Shown here piece by piece: positions 25,102-30,625 of a stretch of DNA of 30,625 nucleotides (within the stretch, counting starts at the first letter, position 1; each line of letters starts with the position of its first letter). The stretch is from Acidithiobacillus sulfuriphilus (GTDB lineage Bacteria; Pseudomonadota; Gammaproteobacteria; Acidithiobacillales; Acidithiobacillaceae). Under the pieces are notes generated by a model. That model was not told the DNA's origin. It made no database searches and saw only the letters and a list, made by a program, of their open reading frames with translations. Location of the stretch: contig NZ_RIZI01000170.1 in the NCBI RefSeq assembly GCF_003721225.1, forward strand, positions 1 through 30,625, given 5' to 3'. Both the position numbers and the translations under genes were made by a program.

Positions 25102-25515
25102 TTACACCGAAGTACCCGTTACCGCCGACAGCAAGATCTTGATCTTGCCCGTGATAAAGGTCAGATCCGCCTGATATTGCACGCTGTTCTGCAAGAAGCT
25201 GGCCTGCTCGCGGTTCATGTCCACGCTGTTGCCATCCAGCCCCACCTGATTGCCGCGCTGATACTCCACCGCCGCCGCCAGACCCAGATCCGCCGCCGCG
25301 CCGGGCTGTTGCCGCAGGGCATTGGTCTGCAGGGGCAGGCCGCCGCCCTTGCCGGCCTCCACCGCCTGCAGGGTCTTCGCAAAATTCAGATCCACCGCCT
25401 TGTAGTTGGGGGTGTCGGCATTGGCAATGTTGGCCGCCAGCAACTGCTGCCGATAACCTCGCACTTGCAAGGCATCGGCCAGTGGTCCCAAGCTTCGATC
25501 CAGCATCCCGGTCAT
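25102..25515 (-). CDS. flgB: FlgB, proximal rod protein
   Basis: FlgB is the first proximal rod subunit above FliE. The 137-aa protein has LGPLADALQVRGYRQQLLA, ANIANADTPNYKAVDLNF and the C-terminal DMNREQASFLQNSVQYQADL. The ATG at 25515 is chosen over an upstream in-frame start because GAGGAGGA lies at the right distance and the longer form would cover the sigma-54 promoter. It heads the flgBCDEFGHIJ operon. Confidence 0.97.
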   Translation of the reverse strand: MTGMLDRSLGPLADALQVRGYRQQLLAANIANADTPNYKAVDLNFAKTLQAVEAGKGGGLPLQTNALRQQPGAAADLGLAAAVEYQRGNQVGLDGNSVDMNREQASFLQNSVQYQADLTFITGKIKILLSAVTGTSV

Positions 25516-25542
25516 GGCAAATCCTCCTCTTGGGGATACCAA

Positions 25543-25558
25543 AGCAAGGACCATGCCC
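25543..25558 (-). promoter_or_regulatory. Sigma-54 promoter of flgB-J
   Basis: On the minus strand the site reads GGGCATGGTCCTTGCT. It matches TGGCACG-N4-TTGCW at all key positions, with GG and GC 10 nt apart. The -12 element is 28 nt before the flgB ATG, leaving a leader of about 17 nt that contains the ribosome-binding site. This is the best sigma-54 match in the window. Confidence 0.85.
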
Positions 25559-25597
25559 GAATAAAAGTCAGCAAAAAGGCCTCTTCCGCGTCAAAGT

Positions 25598-25626
25598 GGC
25601 GGCAAGAATGGCAATATTTTGCCGCC
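25598..25626. promoter_or_regulatory. Inverted repeat in the flgB/flgA divergent region
   Basis: GGCGGCAA and TTGCCGCC form perfect 8-bp arms around a 13-nt AT-rich centre. The repeat sits 5 bp upstream of the flgA -24 box and 40-68 bp upstream of the flgB -24 box, so one dimeric activator (FlrC or FlrA) could serve both sigma-54 promoters. Function is inferred from position only. The rest of 25516-25783 holds the two promoters and no gene. Confidence 0.55.
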
Positions 25627-25630
25627 GGAA

Positions 25631-25646
25631 GGGCATTGCCATTGCC
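25631..25646 (+). promoter_or_regulatory. Sigma-54 promoter of flgA
   Basis: GGGCATTGCCATTGCC has GG and GC 10 nt apart, GGCA in the -24 half and TTGC in the -12 half. It starts like the flgB site (GGGCAT). The leader to the flgA GTG would be about 127 nt. An overlapping weaker match reads in the other direction on the same bases. Confidence 0.7.
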
Positions 25647-25783
25647 TTACCGCCAACAAATCGGCGCTGCGGGGAACGTAATGGGCCGCGATTCGACGGT
25701 TGGTGAAATCTGCCTACTCATCCACATTATGGCTTAATTCTTGCTTGAGCCTTTGCCGGAAAAAGCATGGAGGAGATCACAAG

Positions 25784-26548
25784 GTGTTCATCAAGGCAAA
25801 GGGATCACCACCCGGGGCAGGGCGCAAGCCTCGCCAATGGGCTAGGCCAGGTGTGGCGGCTTCCCTGACGGCAGGCCTGGGCATCATGTTGACCATAACC
25901 TTGGCCCAAGCCGACGGCTCCTGGGAAAACCCCGAGCAGATTCGCGGGGCCGTGGCGGCCTTCGTCAAGGCCCACCTGCCGGGCAATGCGGCCCAGGCGC
26001 ATGTTGCCGTCCAGGGTCCCGCCCCGGGGTTGCGCTTTCCCGCCTGCAGGCAGATGCGCATGGGCTTTTTCGGCTACAGCAACCCTTATGGCAACCAGAC
26101 CGTGGCGGTGACCTGTACAACCCCCTCGGCATGGACTATTTATATCCCGGTGCAATTGGTCATGAATCAGGCCGTGGTGGTGGCGGCTCGGCCCCTTGGG
26201 GCGGGGACGCTCCTCGCCGCCGACGATCTCAGCATCATCCGGCGCAACGCCAGCAATCTGGCCGGCAGCGCCGTCGTCGACCCGCAGTTGGCGGTGGGGC
26301 AGGTACTGCGCTTTGGGGTAGCGGCCGGACAGCCCATCCTTGCCTCCATGCTGGATGCCCCCGAAGTCGTCCATGCCGGGCAGGAGATCACTCTCATTGC
26401 CGAAGGCGACGGGGTGCGCATCTCCACCATCGCCAAGGCCATGGAAAACGGCCGTCCGGGCCAGACGATCCTGGTGCGCAACAGCAGTTCGGGCAAGGTG
26501 ATCCGTGGCACCGTGGATCAGGCCGGTGCGGTGCTGGTGCCCTTTTGA
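25784..26548 (+). CDS. flgA: FlgA, P-ring assembly chaperone
   Basis: FlgA is a periplasmic chaperone that helps FlgI assemble. The 254-aa protein has a long, basic N-region, a signal segment (VAASLTAGLGIMLTITLAQA), a variable N-terminal domain with two Cys, and a C-terminal SAF domain: VVVAARPLGAGTLLAADDL, GQVLRFGVAAGQPI, then GQEITLIAEGDGVRIST and VRNSSSGKVIRGTV. The GTG at 25784 is chosen because GGAGGAG lies 8 nt upstream; an ATG at 25700 would add 28 residues with no family likeness. It is divergent from flgB and first in the flgA-flgM-flgN-csrA-fliW run. Confidence 0.94.
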   Translation: MFIKAKGSPPGAGRKPRQWARPGVAASLTAGLGIMLTITLAQADGSWENPEQIRGAVAAFVKAHLPGNAAQAHVAVQGPAPGLRFPACRQMRMGFFGYSNPYGNQTVAVTCTTPSAWTIYIPVQLVMNQAVVVAARPLGAGTLLAADDLSIIRRNASNLAGSAVVDPQLAVGQVLRFGVAAGQPILASMLDAPEVVHAGQEITLIAEGDGVRISTIAKAMENGRPGQTILVRNSSSGKVIRGTVDQAGAVLVPF

Positions 26549-26659
26549 AGGCCAGGTTCATGTGCCATAATTTCAAAGATGGCCGTTGGCAAGGGTGTTT
26601 CGCCGGGGGCACATGGCGGAAAGCAACCCGGTGTCTGCAAATATGTCACGCCATTCCCC

Positions 26660-26687
26660 TCAAGTTTTCGGGGAAATGTGTCGTTAT
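26660..26687 (+). promoter_or_regulatory. Sigma-28 promoter of flgM
   Basis: TCAAGTTT, a 12-nt spacer and GTCGTTAT lie 29 nt ahead of the flgM ATG. The sequence around the -10 box (AAATGTGTCGTTATTAGG) nearly repeats the flagellin promoter. It lets sigma-28 make its own inhibitor, the usual feedback loop. The remaining part of 26549-26716 shows no gene. Confidence 0.82.
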
Positions 26688-26716
26688 TAGGATATGAGCA
26701 TTTAGGGAGCCACTCC

Positions 26717-27049
26717 ATGAACCCCATCAACTCCCATACCGCCTTGACCGGCAATCACCTGCATCCGGCCGATAGCGCCAAGGTCAATGCCAAAACGGCC
26801 GGCGGCCAGCCCGCCGTTGCCGCCGGCCAACAAAATCCGCCGGTGCCCCAGGACCAGGTCACACTGTCGGCAACGGCGCGTAGCCTACTGGCGGCCCAGA
26901 CCGCGCCCACGGGTGGCGCACGGCTAGGCGAGATCAAGGCAGCGCTGGCCAATGGCAGCTACCCGATCTCTCCGCAACGCATTGCCCAGGGGATGATCCA
27001 GGACAACCGGCAGCTATTGGTCCCTGCCCCGCCGGCGGGCAAAGCCTAA
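26717..27049 (+). CDS. flgM: FlgM, anti-sigma-28 factor
   Basis: FlgM binds FliA (sigma-28) until the hook is finished, then leaves through the export channel. The 110-aa protein has a disordered, Pro/Gln/Asn-rich N-terminal half and the conserved C-terminal sigma-binding part: DQVTLSATARSL, LGEIKAALANGSYPISPQRI and AQGMI. The ATG at 26717 follows AGGGAG by 7 nt and begins the typical short FlgM N-terminus; the longer in-frame start at 26579 would cover the promoter. Co-transcription with flgA and its own sigma-28 promoter give the usual dual control. Confidence 0.95.
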   Translation: MNPINSHTALTGNHLHPADSAKVNAKTAGGQPAVAAGQQNPPVPQDQVTLSATARSLLAAQTAPTGGARLGEIKAALANGSYPISPQRIAQGMIQDNRQLLVPAPPAGKA

Positions 27050-27052
27050 ACC

Positions 27053-27469
27053 GTGTCCCCTCCCGTCGCCGCACCCGGCACCTTGCTCGCCGAGCAGATC
27101 ACCCTGCTCCGGCAACTGCTGGAGAAACTGCAGGAGGAGCGCCGCATCCTGAGTAGCGGAGCCACCCTGGATCTCCCCCCCATCACCGCCGCCAAAAGCG
27201 AACTCTATCGCGCCGTCGCGGACCTGGAGGCGCAACGGCGGGTGTGGCAAGGAAGCGGCACGGCCTTGCCCGCAGCCCCGGCGGCAGATCGTGATGAGCT
27301 CCTGCGCTGCATCCTCCGGATCAATGCGGAAAACGGCCAGATCATCGATGCCCTGGGCCGCTTCACCCAGGGGGCGTGGAAGCTGCTTTTTGCCACCGAG
27401 GACCCGATTTATACACCCAACGGCATCGCCGGCGCCCAACGCCCCAGCGGCCTCATCGGCAGCGCCTGA
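27053..27469 (+). CDS. flgN: FlgN, export chaperone for FlgK/FlgL
   Basis: FlgN escorts FlgK and FlgL. The 138-aa protein has the usual all-helical build: LLAEQITLLRQLLEKLQEER, ITAAKSELYRAVADLEAQRR, LRCILRINAENGQIIDALGR and the terminal YTPNGIAG, which matches the FlgN ending with Tyr-x-x-x-Gly. The GTG start is 3 bp after the flgM stop. The flgM-flgN order is standard. A second FlgN-like gene lies next to flgK (17713). Confidence 0.85.
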   Translation: MSPPVAAPGTLLAEQITLLRQLLEKLQEERRILSSGATLDLPPITAAKSELYRAVADLEAQRRVWQGSGTALPAAPAADRDELLRCILRINAENGQIIDALGRFTQGAWKLLFATEDPIYTPNGIAGAQRPSGLIGSA

Positions 27470-27471
27470 CG

Positions 27472-27732
27472 GTGCTCGTCCTTACCCGCCGCCGCGGTCA
27501 GGCCATTTGCATTGGTGAGCACATCCGCGTGCTCGTCACCCGCATCGGCGACGGGCAGGTGCGGCTGGGCATAGAAACCCCCCAGGGTGTCTCCGTGCTC
27601 CGTGAGGAGCTGCTGGACTCCGTGCGCAAGGCCAATCGGGCAGCCCGCGAGACCGTTCCCGACAATTTCACCCACTGGTTACAGGTCCATCGCCCGGCGC
27701 TGGACCACCCATCTCCGGAGGAAGCGCCATGA
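27472..27732 (+). CDS. csrA: CsrA, RNA-binding post-transcriptional regulator
   Basis: CsrA dimers bind GGA motifs in mRNA leaders and block or stabilise translation. From the GTG at 27472 (2 bp after flgN) the 86-aa protein begins V/MLVLTRRRGQAICIG and keeps the key residues: Leu4, Arg6/Arg7 and Arg44 in VSVLREE. It is about 25 residues longer than E. coli CsrA (61 aa), with a Trp- and Pro-containing tail (about 61-86). Longer C-termini are a feature of CsrA proteins that work with FliW. Asn55, a position I recall as important for FliW interaction in Bacillus, is present. No clear ribosome-binding site, so translation is probably coupled to flgN. It overlaps the fliW start by 4 bp. Confidence 0.93.
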   Translation: MLVLTRRRGQAICIGEHIRVLVTRIGDGQVRLGIETPQGVSVLREELLDSVRKANRAARETVPDNFTHWLQVHRPALDHPSPEEAP

Positions 27733-28250
27733 GCATGCAAGCGACCCGTTTCGGCCCCTTGGATATCGATGATGAGCAAATCTGGACCTGCGCTGCCCCC
27801 ATGCCGGGCTTTGAAGACCTGCGTCGTTTTGCGCTCCTCCATGTGGCCGATCAGGGCCCTTTTCTCTGGTTGCAGTCCCTGGAAGAGCCGCTCATTTCCT
27901 TCCTGCTCGTAGAAGGGCGGCATTTCGCCCTGGATTACACCGGCAGGCCACCCTTCCTTCGGGCCGAAGGGAGTTGCATCACCCTGGTCATGGTCATTCT
28001 CCCCCGGCAGCCTGAGGAAGGCCTGCAGGCCAACGCCCTGGCGCCCCTCTGTTTCCAGCCGGAGAGCCGCCAGTTTGGCCAATGGATTGTCGATACCCAG
28101 CAAAGCGGCACCGCAATGCCGCCCGTCCACGGGAATACCCCCCCTCTGGCCCTGGCCGGACATATCCTGCCTCTCATCGCCCACCAGCCCCTAAACCCCT
28201 CCAGCCAGGTTACCGCGGGTGCTGCGCAAGTGTTGGCGATTGCGTTGTAA
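27729..28250 (+). CDS. fliW: FliW, CsrA antagonist / flagellin homeostasis factor
   Basis: FliW binds free flagellin; when flagellin is secreted, FliW is released and removes CsrA from flagellin mRNA. The N-terminal 125 residues fit the family: TRFGPLDIDDEQIWTC, MPGFEDLRRFALL, PFLWLQSLEEPLISFLLVE and the end of the core at LAPLCFQPESRQFGQWI. About 45 extra C-terminal residues (130-173) extend beyond the usual length of about 150. ATG overlaps the csrA stop (ATGA) behind GGAGGAA. Its last 60 bp overlap ycgR on the other strand. Confidence 0.9.
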   Translation: MSMQATRFGPLDIDDEQIWTCAAPMPGFEDLRRFALLHVADQGPFLWLQSLEEPLISFLLVEGRHFALDYTGRPPFLRAEGSCITLVMVILPRQPEEGLQANALAPLCFQPESRQFGQWIVDTQQSGTAMPPVHGNTPPLALAGHILPLIAHQPLNPSSQVTAGAAQVLAIAL

Positions 28251-28955
28251 GGTGTGCTGGATGATCTGCTCGCGCACGGCCTCGGGCAACTCCAGAAAAC
28301 GCACGCCCAGCACCTGACGGGGCTCCGTTCCCGAGCGGCCCATGGCACCCATGCTGCAGACCTCTCCCGCCACCGCAAGCGCCTTGCCATTCAGGCTGAA
28401 TTGCACCGCCGCGAGTTTCTCGCCTACATAAAATGGGAAATCCCGCGGCGGGCCGATGCGCACCCGCATGCCCCCCCCGCCAATGTCCTCGCAAAGACCA
28501 TCCAGGATGCGCGCCCCACGGCGCTGCAAGGTTACGCGATTGCTCTCCCCCAGGACCGGCGCGGCGCGCAGGAATGCCCGACGCTGCAATTGGAAAACCG
28601 CCGGGGGCAAGGCCAAGCGCAGGGCGCCGTAGCGATTCCAGACGATATGCTCCTGCACCTCGCTCTGGAAGCCGGTGTACACGCCCTGCACCCGCCCCAC
28701 CAGGAGCAGCCGCATCCCGGCCAGGGTGCCCCCGGCATCCGCCTCGGGCTGCAGATCATCGATGATGGGCGCCCCATCGACCCCATCCACCGCAAGGATC
28801 ATGGACGTATGGGTCTGACTTGCATGGCGCAAAATCACCGTCACCAGATCGCGGCTCTCCACCAATTGCCGCAGCGTCCGCTCTACGGCAGACGCCGATT
28901 CGAGTTTATACTGCTCGGAAAACAACAAGTTGATCGTTTCTTGCAGATTGCCCAT
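28191..28955 (-). CDS. ycgR: YcgR-type c-di-GMP receptor (flagellar brake)
   Basis: YcgR binds c-di-GMP and slows the motor. The 254-aa protein has the YcgR N-terminal domain (about 1-120) and a C-terminal PilZ domain (about 122-235). The PilZ motif RxxxR is present at R126-R130 (RRAFLR). The second motif, usually D/N-x-S-x-x-G, reads DIGGGG (157-162), with Gly in place of Ser. Binding is therefore likely but could be weaker. It lies 46 bp downstream of the receptor gene in the same direction. Its 3' end overlaps fliW by 60 bp, tail to tail. Confidence 0.9.
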   Translation of the reverse strand: MGNLQETINLLFSEQYKLESASAVERTLRQLVESRDLVTVILRHASQTHTSMILAVDGVDGAPIIDDLQPEADAGGTLAGMRLLLVGRVQGVYTGFQSEVQEHIVWNRYGALRLALPPAVFQLQRRAFLRAAPVLGESNRVTLQRRGARILDGLCEDIGGGGMRVRIGPPRDFPFYVGEKLAAVQFSLNGKALAVAGEVCSMGAMGRSGTEPRQVLGVRFLELPEAVREQIIQHTLQRNRQHLRSTRGNLAGGV

Positions 28956-29001
28956 ACGCTTGATGACCTCGCTTTCAACCTGGATTCGGCAGTTTTAATG
29001 A

Positions 29002-30531
29002 TCAACCTTTGGCCAACTTAAAATGATTGATCAGGCCCTGCAGATGCTCGGCCGTAGCCTGCAGGGCCTGCGCCTCGCTCCGGGTCTGCGCCATCACCTC
29101 GACAATGCTCTCGGCGCCCGCCACCACATGCTCCAGATTCTCGACAATACCCACCGAAACCTGATCCTGATTCTCGGCGGCGGCCACCACGGCGGCTACC
29201 TGGCTTGCCACCTCCGTAGTGGCTGCGGTAATCCGGGTCAGGGCCAAACCCGCAGCATGGGCCTGACCGGCCCCGTGCTGCACCCGCCCCTGCCCCTCCC
29301 CCATGGCCTGCACCGCGCTCCGCGCCGCCCCTTGCAGGCTGTCGATCATGGCGCTGACATCGCGGGTGGCGGCGCTGCTGCGCTCAGCCAGCTTGCGCAC
29401 TTCATCGGCCACCACGGCAAAGCCCCGTCCCTTCTCCCCCGCCCGCGCCGCCTCGATCGCCGCATTCAACGCCAGCAGATTGGTCTGATCCGCAATCTCG
29501 CGGATCGTCGCCACAATACCGCCAATCCGCTCCGCCGACCGGGTCAACTGCTCCACGGTCACGCTGGCACCCTGCATCCCCCGCAGAATCTCCTCCATCC
29601 CCGCCAAGGTGGCGGCAATGACCCCTCCCCCATGCACTGCTTCGTCATTGGCGTGTTGCGCGGTCTGGGCAATGGTGTTGGCATAGCGCACCACCTCCGC
29701 CGCCCTGTTCGCCAGATCCGCCATGGCGCCGCGCACGGCGCTGATATCCGTGCGGCTCGCCTGCAGTTGGCTGGTCACCCGTTCGGTGGATTGGGCCAAA
29801 ATCTCGCTGCTCTCGATCAAGCCATGGGCGGTACCACCGATCTCGCCGGTAATGCCGCCCAGTTGCCGAATCAAGCTGTTCATCGCGGTAATGATCTGAT
29901 CCAGTGCCCCTGGGGAAGCCAATGGCAAAGTGATGCGCAAATCGCCCTGTTCCACCTTCTGGATGGCCTGGCGCAAGCGCTGGAAAATGCGCGCCAGGGT
30001 GGCGACGCTGCTCATTCCCACCACCAGCACCACCAGCATGGCCAGCAATCCCGTCACCACCAAAAAGCGGCGCACCCCCACGATGACGCGGTGATTCACC
30101 TCGCTGGTATGGGACAACGCCTGCTGCTGGCCGCGCAGCAAGGTATGAAAGAAGGCGGCATAGCGCTCGTTGGCAGGAGCGAAGTCCTGCCTATAGACCT
30201 GTTCAGCCGCAGCCGTTTGCCCGCTTTGTGCCAGCCAGACAATACGCCAGCCCAAGGTCTGCAACTGCGCCAAGGGCTGAGCCAACTGCCGGGCGAGGAG
30301 CGGGGAGCGCGGTGCCGCAGATCTCGCCAAAGCTCCCAAGATATCGTCAATCTTTTGACGGCCTTGGCGAAATGCCGTCACCAAGTGCGGATCCAGAGGG
30401 GCATTGTTGAGCATCACCTGCAATACGGCCACTTGCTCTTGCTGAGCGATCTCCACGTCTTTCATGTGCGCGAGATTGCCGGCTACCTGCGTATCGTCCA
30501 GGGCCGCAGCATCCGCATAATACAGGGTCAT
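29002..30531 (-). CDS. Methyl-accepting chemotaxis protein lacking the first membrane helix
   Basis: The receptor would signal to CheA/CheW at its hairpin tip. The 509-aa protein has a helical N-terminal part (about 1-155), one membrane helix (about 157-180: [17 protein letters not shown]), a HAMP-like region (about 180-230) and the signalling domain, with the tip [20 protein letters not shown] followed by [20 protein letters not shown] (about 344-383). The usual first membrane helix before the sensor is missing: the sequence upstream in the same frame is open to the window edge but not hydrophobic. The ATG at 30531 is chosen (GGAGGGG 7 nt upstream); a GTG lies one codon before it. The ligand is unknown. 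Confidence 0.9.
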   Translation of the reverse strand: MTLYYADAAALDDTQVAGNLAHMKDVEIAQQEQVAVLQVMLNNAPLDPHLVTAFRQGRQKIDDILGALARSAAPRSPLLARQLAQPLAQLQTLGWRIVWLAQSGQTAAAEQVYRQDFAPANERYAAFFHTLLRGQQQALSHTSEVNHRVIVGVRRFLVVTGLLAMLVVLVVGMSSVATLARIFQRLRQAIQKVEQGDLRITLPLASPGALDQIITAMNSLIRQLGGITGEIGGTAHGLIESSEILAQSTERVTSQLQASRTDISAVRGAMADLANRAAEVVRYANTIAQTAQHANDEAVHGGGVIAATLAGMEEILRGMQGASVTVEQLTRSAERIGGIVATIREIADQTNLLALNAAIEAARAGEKGRGFAVVADEVRKLAERSSAATRDVSAMIDSLQGAARSAVQAMGEGQGRVQHGAGQAHAAGLALTRITAATTEVASQVAAVVAAAENQDQVSVGIVENLEHVVAGAESIVEVMAQTRSEAQALQATAEHLQGLINHFKLAKG

Positions 30532-30545
30532 CACGGCACCCCTCC

Positions 30546-30625
30546 ATGCGTGAAACGGCCTTTGAGCGGGAGCGTTACGAGAGCCGGGTAGACAAGGTGC
30601 TGCCGGAATTGGTGGAAAAGCTGCA
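30546..30625 (+). CDS. Start of an unrecognised gene (3' end beyond window)
   Basis: Only 26 complete codons are visible: the product begins [13 protein letters not shown] and continues [13 protein letters not shown]. The rich mix of acidic and basic residues looks like a real helical protein, not a shadow frame. No clear ribosome-binding site precedes the ATG, and it starts only 14 bp from the receptor gene on the other strand, leaving no room for two separate promoters. It could also be an internal ATG of a differently arranged gene. I do not recognise a family. Confidence 0.4.
   Translation, partial: MRETAFERERYESRVDKVLPELVEKL

Noticed and set aside
25598..25626. TGGCAATATTTTGCC as a sigma-54 promoter
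   Set aside because: GG and GC are 9 nt apart on both strands instead of 10; the inverted repeat is a better description.
25631..25646. Reverse reading (AGGCAATGGCAATGCC) as a second sigma-54 promoter for flgB
   Set aside because: Its -12 half is ATGC and it is 117 bp from flgB, while the site at 25543-25558 is a better match at the right distance.
29023..30591. Plus-strand open frame of 522 codons rich in His, Gln and Arg
   Set aside because: Antisense to the chemoreceptor, whose signalling domain is unmistakable.

Overview
The window is an almost continuous polar-flagellum gene cluster from a GC-rich gammaproteobacterium-like or Acidithiobacillia-like organism. The control genes are of the FleQ/FlrA, FlrB and FlrC type used with sigma-54, and the hook, rod, ring, cap and filament genes follow the usual Pseudomonas/Vibrio pattern. 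The secreted proteins are extremely poor in charged residues: the cap protein FliD has no lysine at all, and flagellin has 17 charged residues in 530. That points to an extreme acidophile. An Acidithiobacillus relative of the motile A. caldus type is my best guess, but it rests on protein character and not on a database match.

Layout, mostly on the minus strand and read here from low to high coordinates. 1-1318: start of fliF (cut by the window edge) and fliE behind a sigma-54 promoter. 1376-5045: flrC, flrB and flrA, the regulatory cascade, with overlapping start and stop codons. 5154-8503: a tPilZ-type protein, fliS, fliD and flaG. 8566-10158: flagellin, with a sigma-28 promoter and a structured leader. 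10296-10369: an inverted REP-like pair. 10387-14211: a very large multi-domain glycosyltransferase, probably for flagellin, whose first third is AT-rich and looks acquired. 14382-18072: flgL, flgK and a FlgN-like chaperone behind a sigma-28-like site. 18247-25515: flgJ, I, H, G, F, E, D, C and B, transcribed from a strong sigma-54 promoter. On the plus strand, 25784-28250 holds flgA, flgM, flgN, csrA and fliW. On the minus strand, 28191-30531 holds ycgR (its 3' end overlaps fliW antisense) and a chemotaxis receptor without its first membrane helix. A short plus-strand gene begins at 30546 and runs off the edge.

How it works together: FlrA should switch on sigma-54-dependent early genes, and FlrB/FlrC the hook and basal-body operons (flgB-J, flgA). 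FlgM holds sigma-28 until the hook is finished, and sigma-28 then reads flagellin, flgN-flgK-flgL and flgM itself from three closely matching promoters. FliW and CsrA, encoded in the same operon as FlgM, form a second layer. The flagellin leader carries a GGA in the loop of a short hairpin plus a GGA in its ribosome-binding site, the arrangement expected of a CsrA target. Two c-di-GMP receptor candidates (tPilZ protein and YcgR) suggest second-messenger control of motility.

The most interesting points are the complete FlgM/FlgN/CsrA/FliW module with a matching structured flagellin leader, the mosaic giant glycosyltransferase, the FlrA that has lost its N-terminal domain and its c-di-GMP motif, the duplicated FlgN-like chaperones, and the charge-depleted extracellular proteins. 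No RNA genes, CRISPR arrays or insertion sequences were seen.
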